Shown: positions 22,176 to 30,538 of the stretch, one piece after another | Layout: every line of letters starts with the position of its first letter | How positions within the stretch are numbered: position 1 is the stretch's first letter | Origin: Sphingomonas sp. BK235 | Lineage (GTDB): Bacteria; Pseudomonadota; Alphaproteobacteria; Sphingomonadales; Sphingomonadaceae | DNA length: 64,000 bases | NCBI RefSeq assembly: GCF_004345855.1 | Contig: NZ_SLXN01000001.1 | Coordinates: 620,001-684,000 of the forward strand | Reading direction: 5' to 3' | The notes under the pieces: generated by a model | Database searches by the model: none | The model's input: only the letters and a program-made list of their open reading frames with translations | Told to the model about the DNA's origin: nothing | Position numbers and translations under genes: made by a program

Positions 22176-23270
22176 TCAACCGGTGCCGTGCCCCTCGCTC
22201 AAGTAGCTCTCGGAGCGCATCTCCTCGAGCCGGCTGGCGGTGCGGCGGAACTCGAACGCGCCGTCGCCGCGCGGGTAGAGCTGGTCGGGCTCGGCGTCCG
22301 CGGCGGCGAGCAGCTTGACCTTGTGCTCGTACAAAGCGTCGATCAGCGCGACGAAGCGCGCCGCCTCGTTGCGGTTATCCGGACCCAGGATCGGGATGCC
22401 GACGAGGATGACGGTGTGATAGCGCCGCGCGACCGCGAGATAGTCGGCGGCGCCGCGCGCCTCGCCGCACAGTTTCTTGAACGCGAACACCGCCACGCCT
22501 TTGAGCGTCTTGGGAACACGCAATGTGCGACCCTGCACCACCAGCTCCTCGCTGGGGACATGGTCGCGGTCCTCGGGCGGATAGTCGGTGAGGCGGTAGA
22601 AAGCGGCGGAGAGCTCGGCGGTGGCCTGCTCGCCATTGGGGACGAGCCAGGTCTGGTGCGCGCCGAGCCGGTCGCGGCGGTAATCCACCGGGCCGTTGAG
22701 CGCGAGCACGTCGAGCCGCTGCTCGATCAGCGCGATGAAGCCGAGGAAATGCTCGCGGTTGAGGCCGTTCCTGTAGAGGTCGGCGGGGGCGCGGTTGGAG
22801 GTGGTGACGACGGTCACGCCGGCCTCGATCAGCGCGGTGAACAGCCGCGACAGGATCATCGCGTCGGGCGAGTTGGTCACCATCATCTCGTCGAAGGCGA
22901 GCAGCTGCGCCTCGTCGGCGAGCGCCTCGGCGACGGGGAGGATCGGGTCGCCTTCCTCCTTGCGCCGCTCGACCGCGATGCGGGCGTGGACCTCGAGCAT
23001 GAACTCGGCGAAATGGACGCGGCGCTTCCTCGCCACCGCGACGTTGGCGAAGAACAGGTCCATCAGCATCGACTTGCCGCGGCCGACGTCGCCCCAGAGG
23101 TAGACGCCCCTGGCGGGGACGCGACGGCGGCGGAACAGGCCGATCGTGCGCGGCTTCTCCAGCTCCTGCGCGAGCGCGTCGAGCCGCAGCGCCGCGGTTT
23201 CCTGCTCGGGATCGGGGCGGAGTTCGTCGTCGGCGATCAGCCGCCGGTAGGCGTCACTTACTTTTCCCAT
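22176..23270 (-). CDS. zapE: Cell division protein ZapE (AFG1-like AAA ATPase)
   Basis: 364 aa. Walker A GDVGRGKSMLMD near residue 63, LAFDEMMVTN (Walker B region), TSNRAPADLYRNGLNR (sensor), and the GLNREHFLGFI motif typical of the family. ZapE interacts with the Z-ring; AFG1 homologues aid turnover of respiratory proteins. Start ATG at 23270 has AAGGG five bases upstream, better spaced than the in-frame GTG six bases earlier. Lies between sdhB and mdh on the same strand, an association often seen in alphaproteobacteria. Confidence 0.92.
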   Translation of the reverse strand: MGKVSDAYRRLIADDELRPDPEQETAALRLDALAQELEKPRTIGLFRRRRVPARGVYLWGDVGRGKSMLMDLFFANVAVARKRRVHFAEFMLEVHARIAVERRKEEGDPILPVAEALADEAQLLAFDEMMVTNSPDAMILSRLFTALIEAGVTVVTTSNRAPADLYRNGLNREHFLGFIALIEQRLDVLALNGPVDYRRDRLGAHQTWLVPNGEQATAELSAAFYRLTDYPPEDRDHVPSEELVVQGRTLRVPKTLKGVAVFAFKKLCGEARGAADYLAVARRYHTVILVGIPILGPDNRNEAARFVALIDALYEHKVKLLAAADAEPDQLYPRGDGAFEFRRTASRLEEMRSESYLSEGHGTG

Positions 23271-23470
23271 CGTCACCCTTCGCGGCGCTGCACCGCAGCA
23301 TGGTGACGTCTGTGGGGATAGCGGGCGAGGGGATCAAGCCTCACGATGGTGACGTTGTGTGGCGTGGAGGGAGCGATACCTGACCCACGACGGGGATGAT
23401 GCGGTGGGTGGCGCCTTCCGGGCCGCCATCAGACCACCCCGCCGAATGCGGGACTTGTGCGCAACCTCTC

Positions 23471-23567
23471 CATCATCCCGGACTTGTTCCGGGATCCACC
23501 GTGCCGCGCATTCCGAAAGCATTGCTTTTGCGGAAGAGTGGATCCCGGAACAGGTCCGGGATGACGG
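23471..23567. repeat. Family A palindromic element (copy A5)
   Basis: Arms CATCCCGGACTTGTTCCGGG and inverse (GATCCCGGAACAGGTCCGGG). The left flank TGCGGGACTTGTGC resembles those of A1 and A4. Lies in the 499-bp gene-free region 23271-23769. Confidence 0.9.
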
Positions 23568-23656
23568 AAAGTCGGGAGTGTTGCGCGCCTCTTGCAAAGG
23601 TCGCGCGGACGCCGAGCTTCCGGTGGGAGGGCCGCGATGGCCTCAAGCAACGTCCC

Positions 23657-23686
23657 CCAACTGGACCCCGGCGTTCGCCGGGGTGG
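23657..23686. repeat. Solo family C arm
   Basis: CCAACTGGACCCCGGCGTTC then GCCGGGG: one arm of family C with stem CCCCGGC/GCCGGGG and no facing partner nearby. A relic or half element in the same gap as A5. I see no gene in 23568-23769. Confidence 0.7.
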
Positions 23687-23769
23687 TCGGGAAGGGGAGG
23701 CGAGGAGGGCGCGTCTAAGATAAGGGCGGAGGAGCCGACTTCACGAGCCCGCCACGCTCACCCCGCCGA

Positions 23770-24552
23770 TCACACGATCCGCTCGACTTCCATCTTCTTG
23801 ATCTCGGCGATCGCCTTAGCGGGCGACAGCCCCTTCGGACAGACGTTGGCGCAGTTCATGATCGTGTGGCAGCGATACAGGCGGAACGGGTCCTCGAGCG
23901 CGTCGAGCCGCTCGCCGGTCATCTCGTCGCGGCTGTCGGCAAGCCAGCGATACGCCTGGAGCAGGATCGCCGGGCCGAGGAACTTGTCCGAGTTCCACCA
24001 ATAGCTCGGGCACGAGGTCGAGCAGCAGGCGCACAGGATGCACTCGTACAGGCCGTCGAGCTTGGCGCGCTCCTCGGGCGACTGGAGCCGCTCCTTGCCC
24101 GCGGGCGGCGGCGTCACCGTCTGCAGCCACGGCGTGATCGAGGCGTACTGAGCGTAGAAGCGCGTGAAATCGGGGACGAGGTCCTTGATCACGTCCATCG
24201 CGGGCAGCGGGGTGATCTTGATCTCGCCCTTCACGTCCTCGATCGCGGTCGTGCAGGCCAGGCCGTTGCGCCCGTCGATGTTCATCGAGCAGGAACCGCA
24301 GATGCCCTCGCGGCACGAGCGGCGGAAGGTCAGCGAGCTGTCCTGCTCCGACTTGATCTTGATCAGTGCGTCGAGGACCATCGGGCCGCACTCGTCGAGA
24401 TTGACCTCGAACGTGTCGTAGCGCGGGTTCTCGCCCGAATCGGGATCGTAGCGATAGACCTTGAAGTTGCGCATCGTCCCGCCCGGCTGCGGCGAGGCGA
24501 CCTTGCGGCCACCCTTGATCTTGCTGTTCTTGGGGAGCGTGAACTCGGCCAT
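23770..24552 (-). CDS. sdhB: Succinate dehydrogenase iron-sulfur subunit
   Basis: 260 aa. Carries electrons from the flavoprotein to quinone in complex II. 2Fe-2S ligands in [18 protein letters not shown] plus GLACTT, 4Fe-4S and 3Fe-4S ligands in [16 protein letters not shown] and [15 protein letters not shown]. Start [15 protein letters not shown] is canonical. No sdhC, sdhD or sdhA lies upstream; the next genes on that side are VOC proteins, so sdhB is separated from the rest of complex II or follows a gene outside this window. Confidence 0.96.
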   Translation of the reverse strand: MAEFTLPKNSKIKGGRKVASPQPGGTMRNFKVYRYDPDSGENPRYDTFEVNLDECGPMVLDALIKIKSEQDSSLTFRRSCREGICGSCSMNIDGRNGLACTTAIEDVKGEIKITPLPAMDVIKDLVPDFTRFYAQYASITPWLQTVTPPPAGKERLQSPEERAKLDGLYECILCACCSTSCPSYWWNSDKFLGPAILLQAYRWLADSRDEMTGERLDALEDPFRLYRCHTIMNCANVCPKGLSPAKAIAEIKKMEVERIV

Positions 24553-24683
24553 GCGCGTCTCTACTTCGTTGGGCCGTCGGCGCGCAGGAGGCGCACCGGC
24601 GCCGTTCGTGGGGCGGGTACACGATCGCGGGGCGGGCCGCAAACGTGACCGAGGCCGCCTTCCTAGAGATTATGGCCGCGCGC

Positions 24684-25154
24684 TCAAGAGGCGATCGCGC
24701 GCTCCAGCGCGGCGACGTCGATCCGCACCATCGCCATCATCGCCTGCATCGCCTTGGGCCCATGCACCGGATCCTGCATCAGCTCGGTGAGGCGACGCGG
24801 GACGATCTGCCACGCCACGCCCCAGCGGTCCTTGATCCAGCCGCACGCCACCTCGGTCCCGCCGTTCGCCAGGATCGCGTCCCAGCAGCGGTCGACCTCG
24901 GCCTGGTCGATGCAGTCGACCTGGAGCGACATCGCCTCGCTGTGCGCCGGACCGGCACCGCCGTTGAGCATCGCGAACGATCGCCCCGCCAGCGTGAAGG
25001 TGACGGTGAGCACGTCGCCCGCCTTGCCCGCGGGATAGTCCGCCGGCGCGCGCGACACGCCCGTGATCGCGCTGCCGGGGACCAGCCCGGTGTAGAAGGC
25101 GGCCTGCTCTTCCGCGGTGCCGTCGCACCACAGCCACACCGACACCTTGTCCAT
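24684..25154 (-). CDS. VOC family protein, PhnB-like
   Basis: 156 aa, single 3-demethylubiquinone methyltransferase-like/PhnB-type domain: VSVWLWCDGTAEEQAAFYTG at the start, AMSLQVDCIDQAEVDRCWDAI and CGWIKDRWGVAWQIVP, then a helical tail. The ATG overlaps the stop of the preceding VOC gene as TGATG, so translation is coupled. Because of the single-base shift in that gene, the raw reading frame runs straight through into this protein, giving an apparent fusion. Enzymatic substrate unknown. Confidence 0.88.
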   Translation of the reverse strand: MDKVSVWLWCDGTAEEQAAFYTGLVPGSAITGVSRAPADYPAGKAGDVLTVTFTLAGRSFAMLNGGAGPAHSEAMSLQVDCIDQAEVDRCWDAILANGGTEVACGWIKDRWGVAWQIVPRRLTELMQDPVHGPKAMQAMMAMVRIDVAALERAIAS

Positions 25155-25931
25155 CACGCCCGCCGCTCGCCGACGAAGCCGAACGCCGCGCCCTCCGGAT
25201 CCGCCGCGACCACCGAGAAGCTGCCGCCGGGGATCTCGTCCGGCCCCTGTACCACACGCCCCCCCCGCGCCGGTCAGCCGCTCCACCGCGGCGTCGACGT
25301 CGTCGACCATGAAGTAGAACTGCCAGCCCGGTCCTTTGCCGGCGAAGCTGTTCATCGTCGCGCCGAGGCAGGTCGTGCCCGAGTGGACGAACTTATAGTC
25401 GCCGAGCTCGCCCATCGGCAGCGCGCCCTCGTGCCGCCAGCCGAACAGCCCGGCGTAGAAGGCCAGCGCGGCGTCCTGATCGGGCGCGGTCAGCTCGTTC
25501 CACACCGCGTGACCCGCGGTGGCGGTATCGGCGGTGCGGAAGGCGCGCGACTCATCGCCGTCGCCGCGCATGACGTAGAAGAGCGTGCCCTGCGGGTCCG
25601 CCACCAGCGCGATCCGGCCCACCTCGGGGATGTCGGTCGCCGGCATCGCCACCGCGCCGCCCGCCGCGGTGACCCGCTCCACCGTCGCGTCGACATCGTC
25701 GGCGGCGAGATAGAACAGCCAGCCCGGCGCCATCGGCGCGCCCGGCGGCACCGCCATCAGCCCCGCCACGCCGTCGCCGTCGGGCGCGGCGAGCACGCGA
25801 TAATCGGGCGCGGCGGCAAGCTGCGGCCGCTCCACCGACCAGCCCAGCACGTGCGTGTAGAAGCGCTCGGCCGCGTCGGGGTCGCGGGCGAGCAGCTCGT
25901 ACCAGATCGGCAGTCCTTCCCGGTCGGTCAT
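25154..25931 (-). pseudogene. Two-domain VOC (glyoxalase-like) protein with a single-base frameshift
   Basis: Two VOC domains: PIWYELLARDPDAAERFYTHV... and AVWNELTAPDQDAALAFYAG..., resembling CFP30B-type proteins of about 260 aa. The frame is intact to the TGAGG near the end, then breaks at a run of eight C (25259-25266, plus strand). Removing one base gives a natural ending: GRVVQGPDEIPGGSF, then GAAFGFVGERRA and TGA at 25154-25156. So it is either a homopolymer sequencing error or a recent loss or phase-variable site. The start MTDREGLPIWYE is well placed. Left in this form, the product would be fused to the PhnB-like protein downstream. Confidence 0.75.
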
Positions 25932-25942
25932 CCTCTTCCTCC

Positions 25943-26659
25943 TCACTTGTCGTTGAGTATGGCGAAGCCGCCGTAGATCATGCGCTTGCTATCGAACGGC
26001 AGCGGCGTCGGCAGGTTCGCCATGCGCTCGTCCGCCATCACCAGCGGGGTCGCGCGATCGCGCGTGGCGCGGTCGGGCCACTCGACCCAGGAGAAGACGA
26101 CGGTCTCGTCCTCCTGGGCTAGCGCGGCGCGGCGGAAATCGACCGTCTCGCCGGCGGGAAGGTCATCGCCCCACGCCTCGACGTGGCGGAGCGCACCATG
26201 GTCGAGGAACACCGGCGAGGCGGCTTCCGCCAGAGCCACATAGTCGGCGCGGCGCGTCAGCGGCACCGGCAGGACATAGCCGTCGACGAAGCCCGGCGCT
26301 GCACCGCGCCCGGTGTCGACGATCACCTCGAAGCCGCCGAGGATCATGCGCGAGACATCGAACGGCGGCAGGCCGAGCGCGGCGAGCCGCTCGTCGGTGA
26401 CGATCGCCTCGCCGAAGGCGTCGCGCGCGGCGCGGTCGGCGAACTCGATCCACCCGAAGCTGGGCGTCTCGTCGTTGCCGAGCCGTACCGCGCCGGCGAT
26501 GTCGTTGCGCTCGCCCGCGGGCACGTCCTCGCCCCAGGTGTCGACCACGCGGTGGGCGCCATGCTCGCGCACGATCGCCGCGGCGACGCGCGCGTGCTCG
26601 GCGAAGCGCTCGCGCGCCGCGGTCGCGACCGGGGTGATGAAGCCGTCGACGTAGCTCAT
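25943..26659 (-). CDS. Tandem DUF1428 protein
   Basis: 238 aa made of two DUF1428 domains in tandem (about 1-118 and 119-238). Matching landmarks: YVDGFITPV and FVDGYVLPV; VVDTWGEDVPAGE and HVEAWGDDLPAGE; FGWIEFADRAARD and FSWVEWPDRATRD; MILGGFEVIVD and MIYGGFAILND. Family members are usually one domain of about 117 aa, so this is an internal duplication. Start overlaps the GST stop (ATGA). Function unknown; the dimeric alpha/beta-barrel fold suggests small-molecule handling like its VOC neighbours. Confidence 0.88.
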   Translation of the reverse strand: MSYVDGFITPVATAARERFAEHARVAAAIVREHGAHRVVDTWGEDVPAGERNDIAGAVRLGNDETPSFGWIEFADRAARDAFGEAIVTDERLAALGLPPFDVSRMILGGFEVIVDTGRGAAPGFVDGYVLPVPLTRRADYVALAEAASPVFLDHGALRHVEAWGDDLPAGETVDFRRAALAQEDETVVFSWVEWPDRATRDRATPLVMADERMANLPTPLPFDSKRMIYGGFAILNDK

Positions 26660-27357
26660 GCCGGTTGCTCCGCCATGGTCGCCCGCTTCGCGATCCATTC
26701 GGCGAAGCCCGGCGGCGGGCTGCCGGTGAAGCCGGCGAGCTGATCGGCGAGCGCGCGGCGGAAGGCGGGTCGCGCCTCGCCGCGCGCGACATAAGCGGCG
26801 AGCGTCGGCTGCGCGGCGAGCAACGGGTGGTCGCGCAGGATACGCAGCACCGCGACCATCAGCAGGTCGCCGGCGGAGAAGGCGCCGTCATACCATTCGC
26901 GCTCACCGAGCCGCGCCGCGACCTCGCCGAGTCGCTCGGCGATGCGCGCCTCCACCGCGGGCAGGCGCGGCTTCGACCAGGGCTGGTCCGCCTCGAACAG
27001 CGTCGCGATCGCATGGTCCATGATCGGCGGCTCGACCGTGTTGAGCGCGGCGAAGGCCCATTCGGTGGCGCGCGCGCGGCCGAGGCGATCGTCGGGCAGC
27101 AGCCCGTCGCGGCTGTCGGCGAGATGCAGCACGATCGCGCCCGACTCGTAGAGCACGAGCTCGCCTTCCTCATAGGTCGGCACCTGGCCGAACGGCTGGC
27201 GCGCGCGGTGCGGCGGTGCTTTCTGCTCGCCCTGCGCGAGATAGCGGACACGATAGGGCTGGCCGACCTCCTCAAGCGCCCAGCGCACGCGCAGGTCGCG
27301 TACCTGGCCGCGCGCGAAATCAGGGACCCAGTCGAACGCGGTGATCACGGGTTGCAT
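26656..27357 (-). CDS. Glutathione S-transferase family protein
   Basis: 233 aa. N-terminal thioredoxin-like domain with PFGQVPTYEEGELVLYESGAIVLHLAD (split: cis-Pro VP and ES motif binding glutathione), C-terminal helical domain with WYDGAFSAGDLLMVAVLR, the family's folding motif. Start MQPVITAFDWVPDF chosen from conservation. First gene in a coupled minus-strand series GST, DUF1428, VOC, PhnB-like, suggesting a detoxification or degradation operon. Confidence 0.9.
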   Translation of the reverse strand: MQPVITAFDWVPDFARGQVRDLRVRWALEEVGQPYRVRYLAQGEQKAPPHRARQPFGQVPTYEEGELVLYESGAIVLHLADSRDGLLPDDRLGRARATEWAFAALNTVEPPIMDHAIATLFEADQPWSKPRLPAVEARIAERLGEVAARLGEREWYDGAFSAGDLLMVAVLRILRDHPLLAAQPTLAAYVARGEARPAFRRALADQLAGFTGSPPPGFAEWIAKRATMAEQPA

Positions 27358-27379
27358 GGGAGCCTCTCCTCTGGCTTTC

Positions 27380-27477
27380 CCGTCATGCCGGGCTCGACCC
27401 GGCATCCATCCCGCCGCGCGCACTACGACTGTTTCGTCGGCGGGACCATGGATCCCGGCTCGAGGCCGGGATGACGG
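27380..27477. repeat. Family A palindromic element (copy A6)
   Basis: Left arm stem ATGCCGGG-CTCGA-CCCGGCAT, right arm inverse GATCCCGGCTCGAGGCCGGG. Lies upstream of the GST gene start. Confidence 0.88.
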
Positions 27478-27499
27478 TCTTCTACTCTCCGTTGTCTCG

Positions 27500-27628
27500 T
27501 CAGCCGCCGACGGCGGCGGCCTGCCACAGCAGCGCCGCGGTCGTCACGAACGCGGCCAGCCCGAGCGGCAGCGGCCGGTCGAGCACGCGCCGCGCGGCGC
27601 CCGGCTCAGGCCGGCACCGCGGCGTCAT
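27500..27628 (-). CDS. Possible small membrane protein, 42 aa
   Basis: ATG at 27628 gives MTPRCRPEPGAARRVLDRPL then a single hydrophobic helix (PLGLAAFVTTAALLWQAAAV) and stop. Its start overlaps the 3' end of the upstream VOC gene by 23 bases in another frame. Composition, basic N-terminus and one helix look like a real small inner-membrane protein, but there is no independent support. Confidence 0.35.
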   Translation of the reverse strand: MTPRCRPEPGAARRVLDRPLPLGLAAFVTTAALLWQAAAVGG

Positions 27629-28037
27629 GCTGCTCGGCCGGCATGGCGTTCGCATCCATGTGCATCACTTCCCAGCCGTGGCCGTCGAGATCGTCGAAGG
27701 CGCGGCCGTACATGAAACCCTTGTCGTCGGCACCGTGCAGCTCGCGCCCGCCCGCCGCCAGCGCCGCCGCGCCGAGCTGGTCGACCTCGTCGCGCGAGGC
27801 GCAGGAGAGGCACAGCAGCGCCGCACTGGTGCTGCGCGTGTCCGCGATCGTCTTGGGGGTGAACGTGCGGTAGAAATCGTGCCCGAGCAGCATCACCCAG
27901 ATCGAGTCCGACCAGACCATCCCGGACGCCTGATCGTTCGAGAAGTCCGGGTTCCGCTTGAACCCCAGCGCCTCGTAGAAGCGGGTGGAGGCGGCCACGT
28001 CGGCCACCGGCAGGTTCACGAAAATCATCCTCTCCAT
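27606..28037 (-). CDS. VOC family protein (glyoxalase/bleomycin resistance-like)
   Basis: 143 aa, two beta-alpha-beta-beta-beta units: MIFVNLPVADVAASTRFYEALGF at the start and GFMYGRAFDDLDGHGWEVMHMD at the end, with the terminal Glu/His metal-ligand region visible. Resembles YaeR/lactoylglutathione-lyase-like proteins rather than the CFP30B type nearby. Divergent from the HxlR regulator across a 62-bp AT-richer gap, the classical arrangement in which an HxlR factor controls the adjacent enzyme. Confidence 0.9.
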   Translation of the reverse strand: MERMIFVNLPVADVAASTRFYEALGFKRNPDFSNDQASGMVWSDSIWVMLLGHDFYRTFTPKTIADTRSTSAALLCLSCASRDEVDQLGAAALAAGGRELHGADDKGFMYGRAFDDLDGHGWEVMHMDANAMPAEQHDAAVPA

Positions 28038-28081
28038 GGTGCGATCTCCCTCGCTCGTCTCTTGTGGAACGATGAACCGTG

Positions 28082-28100
28082 TGGTTATTTAAAGCAACCA
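28082..28100. promoter_or_regulatory. Candidate HxlR operator in the VOC/hxlR divergent gap
   Basis: TGGTT, nine bases (ATTTAAAGC), AACCA: a perfect 5-bp dyad in the only clearly AT-rich spot of the gap, touching the ATG of the HxlR gene. Autoregulation plus control of the divergent VOC gene would be typical of the family. Short and unproven. Confidence 0.35.
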
Positions 28101-28795
28101 TGAAGTTAGAAAATGTAACAAAAAGGCCGGCGGCCCGCGAGCGCTGGTATGACGACGCCTGCGGCACCGCGCTGGCGATGGAGCTGCTCGGCGAGCGTTG
28201 GGCGCTGCTGATCGTGCGCGAGCTGATGTTCGGGCCGCGCCGCTTCACCGAGCTGCGCGCCGGCCTGCCCGGGATCAGCGCCAACGTGCTGACGCAGCGG
28301 CTCGAGCGGCTCGCGGCGACGGCGGTGCTGGAGAAGGTCGAGCTGCCCGGCCGCGCCACCGGCTATGCGCTGACCGAATGGGGCTATGAGGCCGAGCCCG
28401 CGATCATGACCTTGGGGCGCTGGGCGGCGCGCTCGCCCGACCACGATCCGACGCTGCCGCTGTCGGCCGCCTCGATGATGATGTCGCTGCGCACGATGGT
28501 CGACGTCTCCCGCGCGCGCGGGCCGATGACGATCGGCTTCCTGTTCGGACGCGACTCGTTCGTGGCGCGACTCGCCGACGGCGCGCTGCCGATCGAGCGC
28601 GCGCCCGCTTTCGGCGACGCGGTGTTCGACACCGACCCGCAGACCATGGCCGCGATCGTCTACGGCAAGCTGCCGATCGCCGCGGCCGAGGCGGCGGGCA
28701 GTCTGCGCTTCGGCGGCGATCGCGCCGCGGCGGAGGCGTTCATCGACCTGTTCCACCTGCCGGCCAAGGCAACCGCGGCGCCCGCGGCGGGTTGA
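28100..28795 (+). CDS. HxlR-family regulator with C-terminal SCP2-like domain
   Basis: 231 aa. N-terminal winged helix of the HxlR type: [30 protein letters not shown] (in pieces), [27 protein letters not shown]. The second half (about 125-225) is an SCP2/sterol carrier-like domain, as in a subgroup of HxlR proteins that may sense a hydrophobic ligand. Start ATG at 28100 lacks a visible Shine-Dalgarno and may be leaderless; a GTG 21 bases upstream is in frame. Confidence 0.88.
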   Translation: MKLENVTKRPAARERWYDDACGTALAMELLGERWALLIVRELMFGPRRFTELRAGLPGISANVLTQRLERLAATAVLEKVELPGRATGYALTEWGYEAEPAIMTLGRWAARSPDHDPTLPLSAASMMMSLRTMVDVSRARGPMTIGFLFGRDSFVARLADGALPIERAPAFGDAVFDTDPQTMAAIVYGKLPIAAAEAAGSLRFGGDRAAAEAFIDLFHLPAKATAAPAAG

Positions 28796-28807
28796 CGCGG
28801 GCGCGTT

Positions 28808-28825
28808 CCGTTCCCACTGGAACGG
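28808..28825. terminator. Hairpin between the HxlR gene and cobS
   Basis: CCGTTCC-CACT-GGAACGG, a perfect 7-bp stem with tetraloop starting 13 bp after the regulator stop. No T-run; could limit read-through into cobS. Confidence 0.4.
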
Positions 28826-28853
28826 CATCCTCCAGCGAACGGCGTGCCCGCGA

Positions 28854-29858
28854 ATGACCGATCTGCCCAATACCCAGCCCGACAGCCGCGACACGACCAT
28901 CCTCGACGCGCCCGACAAGATGGTCAGCGTCCGCGACCTGTTCGGCATCGACAGCGACATGCAGGTGCCGGCGTTCAGCGAGGCGGACGAGCGCGTCCCC
29001 GATCTCGATCCCGCCTATGTGTTCGATCCCGACACCACGCTGGCGATCGCCGCCGGCTTCGCGCACAACCGCCGCGTGATGGTGCAGGGCTATCACGGCA
29101 CCGGCAAGTCGAGCCATATCGAGCAGGTCGCCGCGCGGCTGAAATGGCCGTGCATCCGCATCAACCTGGACGCGCACATCAGCCGCATCGACCTGGTCGG
29201 GCGCGACGCGATCGTGCTGCGTGACGGCCAGCAGGTCACCGAATTCCGCGAGGGCCTGCTGCCCTGGGCGCTGCAGACGCCGACCGCTTTGGTGTTCGAC
29301 GAATATGACGCCGGCCGCCCCGACGTGATGTTCGTGATCCAGCGCGTGCTCGAGACCGAGGGCAAGCTGACGCTGCTCGACCAGAATCGCGTGATCCGGC
29401 CGAACCCGTGGTTCCGCCTGTTCGCGACCGCCAACACGGTCGGGCTGGGCGACACCAGCGGGCTCTACCACGGCACGCAGCAGATCAACCAGGGCCAGAT
29501 GGATCGCTGGAACGTGGTGGTCACGCTCAACTATCTGCCGGCCGCGACCGAGGCCAACATCGTGCTCGCCAAGTCGGGCGAGTATGACAAGCCCGAGGGC
29601 AAGAAGCTGGTCGAGAACATGGTGCGCGTCGCCGACCTGACCCGCCGCGGCTTCGTCAACGGCGACATCTCGACGGTGATGAGCCCGCGCACGGTGATCA
29701 GCTGGGCGCAGAACGCGCTGATCTTCGGCGACGTCGGCTTCGCGTTCCGGCTGTCGTTCCTCAACAAGTGCGACGAGGCCGAGCGTGCCCTGGTCGCCGA
29801 ATATTACCAGCGCGTGTTCGGCAAGGACCTGCCGGAGAGCGTCGCGGCGAAGGCGTGA
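28854..29858 (+). CDS. cobS: Cobaltochelatase subunit CobS
   Basis: 334 aa AAA+ ATPase. With CobN and CobT it inserts cobalt into hydrogenobyrinate diamide (aerobic cobalamin route). Walker [10 protein letters not shown] (about 79-87), Walker [21 protein letters not shown] (sensor 1) and [11 protein letters not shown] near the C-terminus. N-terminal [20 protein letters not shown] is typical of CobS. cobT follows but two small genes are wedged between them. cobN is not in this window. Confidence 0.95.
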   Translation: MTDLPNTQPDSRDTTILDAPDKMVSVRDLFGIDSDMQVPAFSEADERVPDLDPAYVFDPDTTLAIAAGFAHNRRVMVQGYHGTGKSSHIEQVAARLKWPCIRINLDAHISRIDLVGRDAIVLRDGQQVTEFREGLLPWALQTPTALVFDEYDAGRPDVMFVIQRVLETEGKLTLLDQNRVIRPNPWFRLFATANTVGLGDTSGLYHGTQQINQGQMDRWNVVVTLNYLPAATEANIVLAKSGEYDKPEGKKLVENMVRVADLTRRGFVNGDISTVMSPRTVISWAQNALIFGDVGFAFRLSFLNKCDEAERALVAEYYQRVFGKDLPESVAAKA

Positions 29859-29859
29859 G

Positions 29860-30162
29860 GTGAGGCGAAACGAGGCGATCGACCTGCTCCGTGCGCGCGA
29901 GCCGGAGCTGCGTGCGCTCGGCATCCGCGCGCTCTCGCTCTTCGGCTCGACCGCGCGCGACGAGGCGGGCGCGGAGTCGGACATCGATCTCGCCGCTGCG
30001 CTCGACTATGACACGGTACGTGCTGCGGGCCCGTTCGCCTTCTTCGGATTGAGCGACACGATCGCCGGGATGATCGGTCGGCGAGTCGACCTTGTCACCG
30101 AGCCCGCGCGCAAAGCAACGCTCCAGGCCGAGATCGACCGGGATCGTGTCCGTGTCTACTAA
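29860..30162 (+). CDS. mntA: MntA-like minimal nucleotidyltransferase
   Basis: 100 aa from GTG 29860, one base after the cobS stop. Nucleotidyltransferase motif GSTARDEAGAESDIDLAA (G-S followed by D-x-D), then DTIAGMIGRRVDLVTEPA. In HepT/MntA type VII toxin-antitoxin systems this enzyme neutralises the HEPN toxin by adding AMP to it. The open frame extends upstream into cobS, but that part is a shadow. Overlaps the hepT-like start by about 11 bases, as expected of a pair. Confidence 0.85.
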   Translation: MRRNEAIDLLRAREPELRALGIRALSLFGSTARDEAGAESDIDLAAALDYDTVRAAGPFAFFGLSDTIAGMIGRRVDLVTEPARKATLQAEIDRDRVRVY

Positions 30163-30538
30163 GGACGTCGCGCGGCGCTTGCGCGACATCGTCGACAATG
30201 CCGACCGCATCGACGTCTACGCCGATGAGCGTGCTCCTGCAGACGCAGGAGCCCAGGGTCACAGGCGCGACGTTCGTGGCCCTAGGCTCCTGCTTGCGCA
30301 GGAGCACGGCTCAGCTGAGGCGGCGCAGGCGAGAGAGCGGATCGCCGAGGCGGTGGTGAAGCTCGGTCCCGAGCAGTTCGCGGCGATCGCCCCGGACGTG
30401 CCGTTTGAGCGTGTGCGCGGGCTCGGCAACGTGCTGCGCCACGCCTATGATGACATCGACCTGACCATCCTGTTCGGATTGGTCCGCAATGACGTGCCCG
30501 CGTTGCGCCAGGCGGCGCTGCGCGCGTTGGAGGGCTGA
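30152..30538 (+). CDS. hepT: HepT-like HEPN/DUF86 protein carrying an in-frame palindromic element
   Basis: 128 aa from GTG 30152 (GTG 30146 is an in-frame alternative). The N-terminal helix [20 protein letters not shown] and the C-terminal [41 protein letters not shown] match DUF86. The canonical R-x4-H-x-Y reads G-N-V-L-R-H-A-Y, so the catalytic Arg is replaced by Gly. Between helix 1 and the next conserved helix, about 26 codons are a family B palindrome read in frame, in place of the usual loop. The product may be misfolded, or tolerate an extended loop. Its stop overlaps cobT (TGATG). Confidence 0.75.
   Translation: MSTKDVARRLRDIVDNADRIDVYADERAPADAGAQGHRRDVRGPRLLLAQEHGSAEAAQARERIAEAVVKLGPEQFAAIAPDVPFERVRGLGNVLRHAYDDIDLTILFGLVRNDVPALRQAALRALEG
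30229..30307. repeat. Family B palindromic element inside hepT (copy B3)
   Basis: Left arm GTGCTCCTGCAGACGCAGGA then GCCCAGGG; right arm CCCTAGGCTCCTGC then TTGCGCAGGAGCAC. Inverse copies with the same arm sequence as B1 and B2. 79 bp, read without a stop in the hepT frame. All other copies in the window are intergenic. Confidence 0.88.

Noticed and set aside
24684..25946. A single 420-aa protein fusing two VOC domains to a PhnB-like domain
   Set aside because: The join passes through Gly/Arg-rich nonsense and depends on one extra C in a homopolymer; the TGATG start/stop overlap shows two separate genes.
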